Assembly: GCA_031258695.1 (NCBI GenBank)
Contig: JAIRMM010000020.1
Span: forward strand, 1 to 41,696
Direction: 5' to 3'
Length of the DNA: 41,696 bases
Source: Puniceicoccales bacterium
GTDB lineage: Bacteria; Verrucomicrobiota; Verrucomicrobiia; Opitutales; JAIRKQ01
Translations under genes and position numbers: made by a program
The notes under the pieces: model-generated
Database searches by the model: none
Seen by the model: only the letters and a program-made list of their open reading frames with translations
What the model was told of the DNA's origin: nothing
Shown: positions 1 through 8,794 of the stretch, piece after piece
How positions within the stretch are numbered: the first letter of the stretch is position 1
How the letters are laid out: the number at the start of each line of letters is the position of its first letter

Positions 1-1
1 G

Positions 2-1414
2 ATAACTGCAAGCCATAACCCATGGCATGATAACGGGTTCAAGGCTTATTTTGCCGATGGTGCCCAGATGGTTGATCCCCATGCGTCCGGGGTAATATCA
101 GAATTTAACGGTGTGACAATGGAGGATATTTGTCGATTTTGTAGAAAGGACATGTCGGGCGTAACAATTTTAGACACATCCATCGACGCATGCTATCAAT
201 CTGCCGTTAGGGAAACAATTCTGCGAAGGGATCTTTTGGACAGCTATCCCATACATGCCGTATTTTCTCCTCTGCATGGAACGGGTGGTGTAGCTACGAT
301 TCCACTTCTGGAAGCTAACAAAATCAGCCACAGCATCGTGGAGGACCAGAATGACCTGGACCCCAACTTTTCAACGGTTAAATCTCCAAATCCGGAAAAT
401 ATGGAATCCCTAGACATGGCCCTTGCCTTGGCGAAAAAGAGAAAGGCGGACCTTGTTTTGGCAACTGATCCCGATGGCGATAGGTTGGCAATTGCTGCTA
501 GAAACGACGGTGGGGAGTTCGAAATTTTTACGGGAAATGTGACGGGAGCTTTGCTCGCCGAGTATAGGATTTCGCAGCTAAAATTTTTGCGAAAAATTCC
601 CGCCAAAGGGTCAAAAAATGTGGCGGTAATAAAAACTTTTGTGACGACCCCCCTCATCGATAAAATCACCGACCTGCATGGAATAAAGTGCATCAATACG
701 CTGACGGGATTCAAATGGATCGGGGAAAAAATGTTCGACTACGAAAATAGAATGCTGAGGAATGAGTATGAATCCACGGGAATTTCCATAGACTATGACA
801 AAACCCTAGGGGCAAAGCGGGATGACTTGCTCCAAAAAAACAGCACCCTATTCATTTTTGGATGCGAAGAGAGCTACGGTTGTTTGTCGGCGAACAATGT
901 TCGCGACAAGGATGCCAACTCCGCATGTCTGATGGCCTGTGAATTGGCCGCCTATGCAAAATCATTTGGCAAAACGCTGATTGACCTCCGCGATGACATG
1001 TACGTGAAGTATGGCTACTTTGGCGAATCGGTCCTAAATATTTACTACGAAGGAGCTGATGGCGCACAGAAAATCAAAAACATCCTGGCCAGTTACCAAA
1101 AAAAACCACCGAAACGGATTGATAGTAGCAAAGTAACGGAAATCGTCGACTTTGCCAAACAAAGGATCCAAGATGCCGATGGGAAGATTATTCCACCCCA
1201 GCAGTTCTTTTTCATAACATTGGAAAATGGTGTAAAATTTGCCCTGCGGGCCAGTGGAACGGAACCCAAGATCAAGTTTTATCTATTCGCAGAGGCAAAG
1301 GTTGACGACAGGTCTCAGCTTGAAGAAACGAAAAAAACGACATTTTCACTATTGGAGGGGGTAAAAAGATTTTTGAAAACGGATGTGGATGAACGGGCAA
1401 ATTTTGTTACTTGA
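2..1414 (+). CDS. Phosphoglucomutase/phosphomannomutase, 5' end missing
   Basis: The product interconverts hexose 1- and 6-phosphates and supplies sugar phosphates for glycan synthesis in the cytoplasm. The reading frame is open from base 2, so the gene begins outside the window. The first codons encode the active-site loop ITASHNP, with the phosphorylated serine at codon 11-13. The metal-binding loop DPDGDR lies near base 470, the sugar-binding GCEESYG near base 860, and the phosphate-binding ASGTEPK near base 1250. The TGFKWIG and EESYG motifs fit the longer PgcA/PGM2-like branch of alpha-D-phosphohexomutases, so glucose-1,6-bisphosphate-dependent phosphoglucomutase is the best guess. Phosphomannomutase or phosphopentomutase activity cannot be excluded. 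kdsA follows after 36 bp on the same strand. Confidence 0.93.
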   Translation: MTASHNPWHDNGFKAYFADGAQMVDPHASGVISEFNGVTMEDICRFCRKDMSGVTILDTSIDACYQSAVRETILRRDLLDSYPIHAVFSPLHGTGGVATIPLLEANKISHSIVEDQNDLDPNFSTVKSPNPENMESLDMALALAKKRKADLVLATDPDGDRLAIAARNDGGEFEIFTGNVTGALLAEYRISQLKFLRKIPAKGSKNVAVIKTFVTTPLIDKITDLHGIKCINTLTGFKWIGEKMFDYENRMLRNEYESTGISIDYDKTLGAKRDDLLQKNSTLFIFGCEESYGCLSANNVRDKDANSACLMACELAAYAKSFGKTLIDLRDDMYVKYGYFGESVLNIYYEGADGAQKIKNILASYQKKPPKRIDSSKVTEIVDFAKQRIQDADGKIIPPQQFFFITLENGVKFALRASGTEPKIKFYLFAEAKVDDRSQLEETKKTTFSLLEGVKRFLKTDVDERANFVT

Positions 1415-1450
1415 TTCGTCATCGAAAATTTTCAACCTCGGTAAGCGTTG

Positions 1451-2257
1451 ATGTTTTTTGAAGAAAACAAATTATTGCTAATAGCGGGTCCCTGCTCCCT
1501 AGAGAATGAAGATGTAACATTTTCCGCTGCCGAATGCCTTGTGGCACTTCGGAGTAAATTCCCAGAGCTCAAAATCGTATTCAAGGGATCCTTTGATAAG
1601 GCAAACAGGACGTCGATTTTCAGCGAACGGGGCGTGGGCCTCGAGGAAGGGCTTAGGCTCCTTGGCGAAGTCAAAAATCGCCATGGTCTGCCCGTTACCA
1701 CCGATATTCATCTGCCGGAACAGGCAGCTCCCGTGTCAGAAGTTTGCGATGTGTTACAGATCCCTGCGTTTCTGTGTAGGCAAACGGATATTTTGACGGC
1801 AGCGGCTAAGACCGGGAGGATAGTTTCCGTTAAAAAAGGACAATTCCTTTCACCCCACGAGATGAAACACGTCGTTGATAAGCTAAAAGAATCGAAGGCC
1901 AATGAAATTTGGCAGATTGAGCGTGGGACAACCTTCGGATATCATAACCTGGTTGTCGACATGCGTTCATTCACGGTCATGAAATCGAATGGTCCGACAA
2001 TCTTCGACGCCACACATAGCGTACAATTGCCCGGTGCGGACCCAAATGGTACAAGCGGAGAGAGAACCTTTGTTCCCACCTTGGCAAGGGCAGCACTCGC
2101 AAGTGGTGCGGATGGTCTATTTTTTGAAATACACCCCGAGCCGGCAAAGGCTACCTGCGATGCAGCCAATCAAATTGCCCTCAAAGATTTTCCACAAATA
2201 ATTTCCGATTGCCTATGCCTTTGGAAGGCTGTAAAACACCTGCCGGCGAAGGAATAA
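1451..2257 (+). CDS. kdsA: 3-deoxy-8-phosphooctulonate (KDO-8-P) synthase
   Basis: The enzyme condenses phosphoenolpyruvate with arabinose 5-phosphate to give KDO-8-phosphate, the precursor of the KDO that links lipid A to the LPS core. The protein is 268 aa, close to the usual length. Family motifs are IAGPCSLE (residues 11-18), FDKANRTS, the ERGTTFGY stretch and [11 protein letters not shown]. The cysteine in GPC is the residue that marks the metal-dependent class, as in Aquifex; the metal-independent E. coli enzyme has Asn there. ATG at 1451 is taken as the start, and an in-frame TTG lies directly before it at 1448. The gene indicates that the organism makes LPS with KDO. Confidence 0.95.
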   Translation: MFFEENKLLLIAGPCSLENEDVTFSAAECLVALRSKFPELKIVFKGSFDKANRTSIFSERGVGLEEGLRLLGEVKNRHGLPVTTDIHLPEQAAPVSEVCDVLQIPAFLCRQTDILTAAAKTGRIVSVKKGQFLSPHEMKHVVDKLKESKANEIWQIERGTTFGYHNLVVDMRSFTVMKSNGPTIFDATHSVQLPGADPNGTSGERTFVPTLARAALASGADGLFFEIHPEPAKATCDAANQIALKDFPQIISDCLCLWKAVKHLPAKE

Positions 2258-2320
2258 TTTCCAGGGCCGCTCAAAAGTCACTCTCTAAACGTTTCTGTGA
2301 AAAAGAGATAGTTCCTGGAA

Positions 2321-2360
2321 AGAAAAGGTAATGGAGGTATATTTTTTATTACCCGCCATA
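2321..2360 (+). repeat. Direct repeat copy 1 flanking the glycosyltransferase gene
   Basis: The core ATGGAGGTATATTTTTTA (2331-2348) matches 4610-4627 with one mismatch. AGAAAAG precedes both copies, and CCCG followed by CATA comes after both. About 32 of 40 positions agree, allowing small gaps. The two copies are in the same orientation and bracket a single gene. Confidence 0.5.
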
Positions 2361-2404
2361 GTTTGTCCCCCGATGTCCTTTGAGCGGCAAGAAGCACACA
2401 CTTC

Positions 2405-2437
2405 ATGGGGTCATGGGCATTTACCCCGTATCTTTTT
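2405..2437 (+). terminator. Possible rho-independent terminator after kdsA
   Basis: The arms ATGGGGT (2405-2411) and ACCCCGT (2423-2429), with one G-T pair and an 11-nt loop, are followed by a short T run at 2433-2437. It lies about 150 bp after the kdsA stop, farther than usual. It is weak but the best candidate in this gap. Confidence 0.3.
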
Positions 2438-2566
2438 GTAGTTTGAGAGCCATTAAACGGCTAAATGAGGCGGCAGAAACCGACATGTTTACGCCATAGA
2501 AAAAAGACACAAAAACGACATATACGGGTAATTTTACAGAGTATGTACCGGATTGCTTCTCTCCTG

Positions 2567-4516
2567 TCACATATCACAGTTACCTTTCCCATTATCGGAT
2601 TGCTTCACCATGCTCCATACGGCGGAACCTATATCCCCATAGGCATTCAAATTCTCCGCATAGTTTTTCAATTCCAACGCCTTGCATTTATAGCGGTGAT
2701 TTTTCATCATCGATGCCACCTGGCGCCGGATATTCTGGGCCGTCCATCTGTGCGAGGACATCATTACCGCGGCACCAAAATCCTGCAGGTGCTGCAAATT
2801 GATTTTCTGTTCCGGCTGGCCCGGATAGCCGATCAAGGGCACTCCGCTCATAATCGCCGTTTGTAATGTTCCCTGGCCGCCATGGCAAATTACCAAGTCC
2901 GATTTCTGATTGATTTCCTTGGCCGGCACGAACGCGTCCGTAATATAAACGTTTTCATTGTTCAGCATGTCACGCGCTTCCTGAATAGGGCAGATCGCCG
3001 GCGGGCACAGGACGATTCCGCTCCATTTTTTTCCGTCGCCCGAATTGAACATTTTTATGACTTCCAACAGTTTCTGCTTGCTGCCGGAACTGCCCAATGT
3101 GCAGAAAATTTTAATCCGCTTGTTTTCCGGACTAAGGATTTCATTTATCCGCGGGTCCGAAATTTTCTTGTCCGAGCTTTCGGAATACAGCGGGCCCGTG
3201 AACAGGATGTTCTTGGCAAAACAAGATGTGTCGTAAAATACCGGAAAGTCGTTTATCAGATACAGATCCGATGCCAGCATCTTGAAGATATTGACCAGCT
3301 TTTCCCCGCGCCAGCCCAGATTCTCGGCGGCACGGCGAATATTGCTGTGGCGCAGCGCCGGGATTCTGGCCTTTATGAATTTCGGGATGGCGCCCATGAT
3401 CACCTTCTGCAAATTGAAGGGCAGTCGCGACAGCGGCATTTCGTCTGGAAAAGTCATCGGGCACTTCAAAAAATCCTGAGTCAGGGGCAAAGGCAAAAAT
3501 GCGATGCTTTTGCAATCCGGAATCGCCATTCTCTTCGCGATGCTGGCGATCGGCCAAAATCCGTATATCAGAATATCCGGCTGCAGCTGTTTCAAGGCGT
3601 CGATTTCCCCCTGCAATATTTCCCGGGCCAGTTCGGCATTTCCAATCAATTCGCCAAATCGGGATTCAAAGTCATCCAGATATTGAATTCCTTTCATGGG
3701 TGGCTCCGCATGGTAGATTTTGAATCCTAAATCCACGGCTTGTTTTTCAAAGCGGCTGCCACGGGATATAAATATTATATCCGCGACGAAATCCGCCGGC
3801 GCGTATTCCTGAATTGCCTTGGCGATTTCTATTGCGCGGGTCGCATCGCCGCTGTTCTGAAAAATTGTGGATATGACTATTTTGATTTTTTTCATGGCTA
3901 AATTTGAAACCTTCAACGTGCCGTTATACCTAAAAGATTCGCATTTAATTATAGCATCAACGTCGGAAAGTACCCTGGATGAGGTATATTTACGGAATAT
4001 TTCTTCGTAGAAGGGGTTCAATCGGCATATTTCCCACCACCCATAATCAAACGTTGTTGCAGGGAAATTTCGTGGCTTTACCCCAACAAAATGTAAGATG
4101 ACGGGATCATTGCAAACATCATTGGGTTGTTCCCCGTGAAATTCTTGAATTTTTATTCGATCATCTTCACTGTTTAGAGCTGATTCAAGTGTTCTGGAAA
4201 AAGTATTAAATTTTAAATCCAAAAATTTTATTCTATCGCGGCATAGGACGTTGAGCGTATTCTGGTCGTGACCCATAGGAGATCCCTTCCCATCGATGCC
4301 ATACTTTGCCGTTGCCACAAGTTTTTCCTGCACATTATCTTTGCGCATTGAATCAAGGTTCATGACTAAAACCCCGGAATTTTCATCGTAGGTTATATTC
4401 TGCGCTTCGGCGAGGGAAGATAGGTTCTCCGCCATTGCCATTCCCATGGGGCAAATTAGCAACAACAGGGCGCATAACATGCTCCCGCGACCAGCCTTAA
4501 CCTTTTTACATCTCAT
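2567..4516 (-). CDS. Chimeric glycosyltransferase: signal peptide, GT8 C-terminal remnant, GT1-type domain
   Basis: One 649-aa frame with three parts. Residues 1-29 look like a Sec signal peptide: a basic start, a hydrophobic run, and AMA before EN as a cleavage site. Residues about 40-190 resemble the C-terminal half of a family 8 glycosyltransferase: an SGVLVMNLDSMRK-type strand, HDQNTLNVL with CRDRIKFLDLKFNT, and PVILHFVGVKPRN. The catalytic N-terminal half with its DxD motif is missing. From Met208 (base 3895) to the end is a GT-B fold glycosyltransferase of the GT1/UGT type, with the nucleotide-sugar site ICHGGQGTLQTA near residue 545 and PLIGYPGQPEQ after it. Met208 could be the start of an independent gene, although only a distant GAAGG lies upstream. 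Composition changes at this point: 3301-3360 is 67% G+C and 4141-4200 is 32%. The substrate is unknown. A Sec signal on an enzyme that needs cytoplasmic nucleotide sugars is odd. Confidence 0.75.
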   Translation of the reverse strand: MRCKKVKAGRGSMLCALLLLICPMGMAMAENLSSLAEAQNITYDENSGVLVMNLDSMRKDNVQEKLVATAKYGIDGKGSPMGHDQNTLNVLCRDRIKFLDLKFNTFSRTLESALNSEDDRIKIQEFHGEQPNDVCNDPVILHFVGVKPRNFPATTFDYGWWEICRLNPFYEEIFRKYTSSRVLSDVDAIIKCESFRYNGTLKVSNLAMKKIKIVISTIFQNSGDATRAIEIAKAIQEYAPADFVADIIFISRGSRFEKQAVDLGFKIYHAEPPMKGIQYLDDFESRFGELIGNAELAREILQGEIDALKQLQPDILIYGFWPIASIAKRMAIPDCKSIAFLPLPLTQDFLKCPMTFPDEMPLSRLPFNLQKVIMGAIPKFIKARIPALRHSNIRRAAENLGWRGEKLVNIFKMLASDLYLINDFPVFYDTSCFAKNILFTGPLYSESSDKKISDPRINEILSPENKRIKIFCTLGSSGSKQKLLEVIKMFNSGDGKKWSGIVLCPPAICPIQEARDMLNNENVYITDAFVPAKEINQKSDLVICHGGQGTLQTAIMSGVPLIGYPGQPEQKINLQHLQDFGAAVMMSSHRWTAQNIRRQVASMMKNHRYKCKALELKNYAENLNAYGDIGSAVWSMVKQSDNGKGNCDM

Positions 4517-4601
4517 ATGCCATGAAAATGCAAATTGTGTAAATTGTTTATTAAGTCAAGGCACTATTGAGGGTTTTCCTAGACCTGGGGTAATTTTTCA
4601 T

Positions 4602-4640
4602 AGAAAAGAATGGAGGCATATTTTTTAGACTCCCGTCATA
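4602..4640 (+). repeat. Direct repeat copy 2 flanking the glycosyltransferase gene
   Basis: This is the second copy of the sequence at 2321-2360. It lies between the start of the chimeric glycosyltransferase (4516) and the stop of rtcB (4648), in the same orientation as copy 1. Confidence 0.5.
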
Positions 4641-4647
4641 TTTCCAA

Positions 4648-5790
4648 TTATGCTTCCGATTTGAAATTATAAATCGGTGTCAGGCGATGGGAGACTTCCA
4701 GAGTGTCGTCCACCAATTCGAGAACATCCTTTGTGCGCTTATAGGCCATGGGGCTTTCGTCGATGGTATTTTCTCCGACGCAACTTGACCAAACATTTGC
4801 CATGCGCTTTCGGTATTCATCCAGCGATAGCTCCATTGCTTTGGAACGGGACATCTTACGGCCACTACCATGGGGAGCCGAGTAATTCCACTCGGAGTTT
4901 CCTTTGCCGATTCCAATTATTGCACCGTCTGCCATGGAAAATGGAATTACCAGCCGTTCTCCTTTCTGGGCCGATATGGCCCCCTTGCGAATTATTTTGT
5001 GTTTAAAATCGATGTAGTTGTGAATACTCTCTATGGCTTGCAACTTATCATGGGCGGTTTTCAGAAAATCGCACCCAATTTGAAATGCAATCAACGCACG
5101 ATTTACCCGTGCATAGAGCTGTACTGTAGTCATATCGGCGATGTAGTCGTCGGCTGCCATGCCGGATAAAAATTTAATTGCACTATCTTCATTCCTTTCG
5201 GCGGCAATTTGTTGGTGGTACTTAGCAACATTTGCTCCCAAATTGCGGCTCCCCGTGTGAATTAGGAGCCAGCAACAACCGTTTTTATCCCTATCGATTT
5301 CTATGAAATGATTACCTCCACCCAGCGTACCCAATCCTGCAAATATGCGCGTTGGGGGGAGCATAAGTTTTTTCGAAAGTTCGTAAATTTTTTCCCTAAA
5401 TTCAACAAAATTTACTTCACCATCGGCGACATATCCATAGGCCTGTTCCAGCATATGGTGTGGCGATGGGTTAATCGCCTTACCGACCGGTATGCGTTTT
5501 CTGATGTACTTGTCTAATTTATCAAATGCCACATTGCCCTTCCCGAGATCATAGGCATTTACCCCACAACCTATGTCCACCCCAACAATGGAAGGAACGA
5601 CATATTCGTTACATGTGGCCGTAAATCCTACCGTCGCACCCTGGCCGAAATGAACGTCCGGCATGATTCGTACGGTTGTGTTTGCAAACAGCGGGTGGTC
5701 CAGGTACTGTCGAATTTGATTTTCGCAATTCTCATCCAATGTTTTCGCATATACTACCGCCGTATTATACATGCCCTTAATCGTAATCAT
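4648..5790 (-). CDS. rtcB: RNA-splicing ligase RtcB
   Basis: RtcB joins RNA 2',3'-cyclic phosphate or 3'-phosphate ends to 5'-OH ends, using GTP and Mn2+. In bacteria it is an RNA repair enzyme. The 380-aa protein has the family metal ligands in order: Cys75 in VDIGCGV, His161 in GGGNHF and His178 in HTGSRNLG. The loop PHGSGRKMSR holds His307, the presumed guanylylated residue. The length fits the shorter bacterial branch. The start is only 10 bp after the stop of the UvrD-like helicase, so the two are probably co-transcribed. No archease or rtcA gene is nearby. Confidence 0.96.
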   Translation of the reverse strand: MITIKGMYNTAVVYAKTLDENCENQIRQYLDHPLFANTTVRIMPDVHFGQGATVGFTATCNEYVVPSIVGVDIGCGVNAYDLGKGNVAFDKLDKYIRKRIPVGKAINPSPHHMLEQAYGYVADGEVNFVEFREKIYELSKKLMLPPTRIFAGLGTLGGGNHFIEIDRDKNGCCWLLIHTGSRNLGANVAKYHQQIAAERNEDSAIKFLSGMAADDYIADMTTVQLYARVNRALIAFQIGCDFLKTAHDKLQAIESIHNYIDFKHKIIRKGAISAQKGERLVIPFSMADGAIIGIGKGNSEWNYSAPHGSGRKMSRSKAMELSLDEYRKRMANVWSSCVGENTIDESPMAYKRTKDVLELVDDTLEVSHRLTPIYNFKSEA

Positions 5791-5800
5791 AGCTGATATT

Positions 5801-8026
5801 TCAATTGGTTTTTAATAAAATTTTTCCGGATGAAACCATGTGTGCCGATGTTTTTTCGTCAAATATTTCGGAGTCATCCAATAGCAGGAGCTTATTTTTA
5901 GCCCGTGTGCAAGCGACATACAGCAGGCGACATTCATTGGCGTATAATTCCATAAAATGTTGTTCCCTAGGCAAGGATTTTATCTCCCTATCACTTTTAA
6001 GCTGCCGTTTACGGTACATGAATGGCAATATGACCACCGGCCACTCCAGTCCTTTGCTTTTGTGAAATGTCACAAATTGTACGGCAGAAGTGTCGACACT
6101 GTCCGATTCTTTCAATGTGTCAATTTTATCCGTTAAAAATTGTTCTGCTCCTATGACATTCATTTGTTGCGATTCGGCGAAGTAGCACAACTCGATCGTT
6201 TGTTTTATTTTGGTCAACAAATTCTTTTCGGCATAGATGTTGAGGGAAGAAATGCGGTGGAAAATTTTGAATCGATCTAAAATTTTTAATAAAAATTTTG
6301 CCAATGGAATATCATATCTTTCATTGCGTACATTGATAAATTCGGCATCGATTTTTTCACATATCTGGCTATTGTTATGCCTGAAATAGTTTATAATTTC
6401 CTGGCTTTTGATTCCAAAAATTTCCCGTAAAATGCCCGCAAATTCACGGCGGTCGGCAGGGTTGTTTACGTATCTCAAACAAGACGCCAGCCAGCGAATG
6501 GGAGAGGCGCAATTGCCGTTGGTACCGTCGAAATGTAGTTGGACATCCGGAAGATCTTTGTTGGCGGTAAAGTGTTGGGAAATGTCCGTCAACCAATCCT
6601 TGCGGGGGGCTAAAATTGCAATGTCTGACCAATTTTCTACTTCAAAATCCCCAGGCGTTTTCCCAAGGAAAAGAGCTGCCGTTTGGGATGCCGATGACTG
6701 AATGCTTTCTCCCGCTTGTTTGTTTAATTTCAAAATTTTTACTTCTCCCCGTTGGCAGTCTGGCCTAGGGACCAGGGGGACGAATTTTATGCCATTGAAA
6801 ATGGTTTGAAACCTGTCATTCACAAAATTCGTTATTGCTTCGGCACATCGCATGGTAACAAAAAATGTCAACCCATGGGCAGCATTGGATTCTACCATTG
6901 AATTGTGTAGAGCCACATAGGTGTTGATATCTACTCGGTTGCAGTAGATGGATTGTTGGGGGTCACCCACCATTGAAAAATGACCATGTTCGGGGAAATT
7001 TTTCCCCATGTCCATTGAAATCCCTTCGCGGAGATTTCTCTGTGAGATGCCGAGAAGCAACCTAAATTGTTGTGCATCGGTATCCTGTGCTTCATCTAAA
7101 ATCACGCGGTAGGGATCATTTTCTATTTCTTCTATTACCGTTGAATGATAGAGAAGGCCTATGGACAAATCGATCAAATCTTCATATTTTAATCGTCCTT
7201 TCGCGATGCGAAAATTCCCGTATAGGCGAGCAAGGCTTGCGGTGAAAAACTCTTCAGAATTTTGTTTCCAAAGGAGAAAATCTTTCAACTCCGACTGGTA
7301 CAATTCGATCAGGTTGTGGCTGTTACAAATTTCAGCACAATCTGGCATGGGGAAATGGTCACCGTTTTTCCGAAAAATATCCCATTCCCGTAGCAGGTAA
7401 AGAAAGTGTGTGCTTTTAGTTTCATTGCCTTTGGGTCTGTGGGCTAAAATATTAGCGATGTTTATGGCCGGCATGGGAGTAATATCCACTGAATTCGACA
7501 AGTCCGCAGGATTATGGTTCCGAGCATGTACCAATAATTTATCCACATCATGGGTGCATAAAAAATCGTTCTGAATTTCCCGTGGAATAACTTTTAGCAC
7601 ATCTCCCAGGGAAGCTATGAATTCTTCCCAAAGGGATTCTTCATCGGAGATAATTTTAAAATCACTGCGCAAACCGACCAGGGCGCAGTGGGATTTTAAA
7701 AATTTCGAAGCAAACCCGTGGATGGTTCCAAAAAATGCTGATTCCAGATGCCGTAAGCAGAGTTCCCGCATCTGATAGGACCGTTCGGTTTTTTGGAAAA
7801 TTTTATGGAAAACGCGATCTTTGATTTCCTTTGCCGCTTTCTCCGTGTATGTAACGGCGACCAAATTTTTTATCCGCGATACCCCATGCAAATCCTCCAT
7901 GGCAAGATTTGAAATTCTTTCGGTAATGGCCGTTGTTTTCCCGACCCCAGCAGATGCAATTATGGAAAAATTTTTAGTAATTTCTTCGGCAAAAAAATCA
8001 CGCTGTAACCGATCCTGTAGTTGCAT
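5801..8026 (-). CDS. UvrD/Rep-family (AddA/RecB-like) ATP-dependent helicase, no nuclease domain
   Basis: This is a superfamily 1A DNA helicase of 741 aa. In order it shows motif I ASAGVGKTT (residues 24-32), motif Ia AVTYTEKAAKEIKDRV, motif II LDEAQDTD, motif III MVGDPQQSIY, motif V VTFHKSKGLEWPVVIL and motif VI LLYVACTRAK close to the C-terminus. The order and spacing recall AddA and RecB. The protein ends right after motif VI, so the RecB-type nuclease domain is absent, and no addB or recC neighbour is present. The open frame extends to 8305 but would overlap the divergent lipoprotein gene. ATG 8026 places the Walker motif at the usual distance from the N-terminus; ATG 8092 is an alternative. 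rtcB follows after 10 bp. Confidence 0.88.
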   Translation of the reverse strand: MQLQDRLQRDFFAEEITKNFSIIASAGVGKTTAITERISNLAMEDLHGVSRIKNLVAVTYTEKAAKEIKDRVFHKIFQKTERSYQMRELCLRHLESAFFGTIHGFASKFLKSHCALVGLRSDFKIISDEESLWEEFIASLGDVLKVIPREIQNDFLCTHDVDKLLVHARNHNPADLSNSVDITPMPAINIANILAHRPKGNETKSTHFLYLLREWDIFRKNGDHFPMPDCAEICNSHNLIELYQSELKDFLLWKQNSEEFFTASLARLYGNFRIAKGRLKYEDLIDLSIGLLYHSTVIEEIENDPYRVILDEAQDTDAQQFRLLLGISQRNLREGISMDMGKNFPEHGHFSMVGDPQQSIYCNRVDINTYVALHNSMVESNAAHGLTFFVTMRCAEAITNFVNDRFQTIFNGIKFVPLVPRPDCQRGEVKILKLNKQAGESIQSSASQTAALFLGKTPGDFEVENWSDIAILAPRKDWLTDISQHFTANKDLPDVQLHFDGTNGNCASPIRWLASCLRYVNNPADRREFAGILREIFGIKSQEIINYFRHNNSQICEKIDAEFINVRNERYDIPLAKFLLKILDRFKIFHRISSLNIYAEKNLLTKIKQTIELCYFAESQQMNVIGAEQFLTDKIDTLKESDSVDTSAVQFVTFHKSKGLEWPVVILPFMYRKRQLKSDREIKSLPREQHFMELYANECRLLYVACTRAKNKLLLLDDSEIFDEKTSAHMVSSGKILLKTN

Positions 8027-8085
8027 TATATCCGTGGCTAAAGAATGAAGTTTTCGTGAAAAATCAACGAATAAGATGATTATAA

Positions 8086-8112
8086 TTGACATGGTACAAC
8101 GGTCAATAGTAT
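8086..8112 (+). promoter_or_regulatory. Possible promoter for the Pal-like lipoprotein gene
   Basis: TTGACA at 8086-8091 matches the sigma-70 -35 consensus fully. TAGTAT at 8107-8112 is a 4/6 match to -10, but the spacer is only 15 bp. The site lies in the gap between the divergent helicase and lipoprotein genes. The short distance to the ATG at 8124 would leave almost no leader, so this is weak. Confidence 0.25.
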
Positions 8113-8123
8113 ACGGCTTCGGT

Positions 8124-8690
8124 ATGTTGGATAGATATATAAGGTGTATTTGTACATTGAGTTTAATTTTTGCCCTTGCGGGGTGTTCTTCCCTCGACTT
8201 TTCCGCAGATAAATCTTTATCCCCCCAGGATACGATAGTGAGGGAAGAAAATTGCTCCGACGAATGTTTTATAAATAAAGATGACGAGGATGGAGGTAAT
8301 TTCATCGCCCATGGATTTGATGCTCAAAAAACGGAGTACAATTATACGTCGGCGGATGTGCTCGAATCCGTGTATTTCAATTTCGACAGCTCAAAAGTTT
8401 TGAGAGCTGAACAGATCAAAATAGCTGAAATAACCAAAGTCTTCATAAAAGATAAAACACTTTGTGTGTTGGTCGTTGGGAACTGCGATAAATTCGGAAA
8501 AGAATCCTACAACGACGCGCTTGGGAAACGGCGTGCAGAGGCTGTCCGGGATATTTTTGTGTCCCTGGGAATTGACGAAAATAGAATCATCACGGCTTCA
8601 CTCGGTTCAGTCAAAGCGAATAAAAGTGTTAAACACAAAGAAGACGGCGCCCTCGACAGGCGTTGTGACATCGTACTCCACACCCTATGA
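8124..8690 (+). CDS. Pal/OmpA-family peptidoglycan-associated lipoprotein
   Basis: An outer-membrane lipoprotein whose periplasmic OmpA-like domain should bind peptidoglycan. Starting at ATG 8124, residues 1-20 form a lipoprotein signal with lipobox LAGC, the lipidated cysteine being residue 21. About 65 residues of charged linker follow, then the OmpA C-terminal domain: VYFNFDSSKV, the VVGNCDKFGKESYN segment that aligns with GHCDxxGxxxYN of Pal, and LGKRRAEAVRDIFVSLGI. Family knowledge places the ligand-binding Asp and Arg in this last part. The frame is open from 8076, but that start would bury the lipobox and overlap the helicase. No tolA, tolB, tolQ or tolR is adjacent, so Pal is a class assignment and not proof of a Tol system. 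Confidence 0.85.
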   Translation: MLDRYIRCICTLSLIFALAGCSSLDFSADKSLSPQDTIVREENCSDECFINKDDEDGGNFIAHGFDAQKTEYNYTSADVLESVYFNFDSSKVLRAEQIKIAEITKVFIKDKTLCVLVVGNCDKFGKESYNDALGKRRAEAVRDIFVSLGIDENRIITASLGSVKANKSVKHKEDGALDRRCDIVLHTL

Positions 8691-8794
8691 GGTCCATCCC
8701 AATTGGGAAATCGTCGTGGGTATAGATGACAAAGGGCATATTTTTACAAATGTTCCAACTTGCAGTTTGGTAAATCTTTATTAGGTAGGCTTCG

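Larger units (their letters stand above)
2258..2566. other. Intergenic region between convergent kdsA and glycosyltransferase
   Basis: This is 309 bp between two convergent genes, and I see no credible protein or RNA gene in it. It holds a possible terminator for kdsA (2405-2437) and one copy of a short AT-rich sequence (2321-2360) that recurs at 4602-4640 on the other side of the glycosyltransferase gene. Confidence 0.6.

Noticed and set aside
2266..2388. 10-bp inverted repeat (GCCGCTCAAA / TTTGAGCGGC) that could end a miniature transposable element
   Set aside because: Several 10-bp inverted repeats within 120 bp are expected by chance in 41 kb, and no target duplication or second copy was seen.
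8027..8305. N-terminal extension of the UvrD-like helicase up to 8305
   Set aside because: It would overlap the divergent lipoprotein gene, and the extra residues match no helicase sequence.
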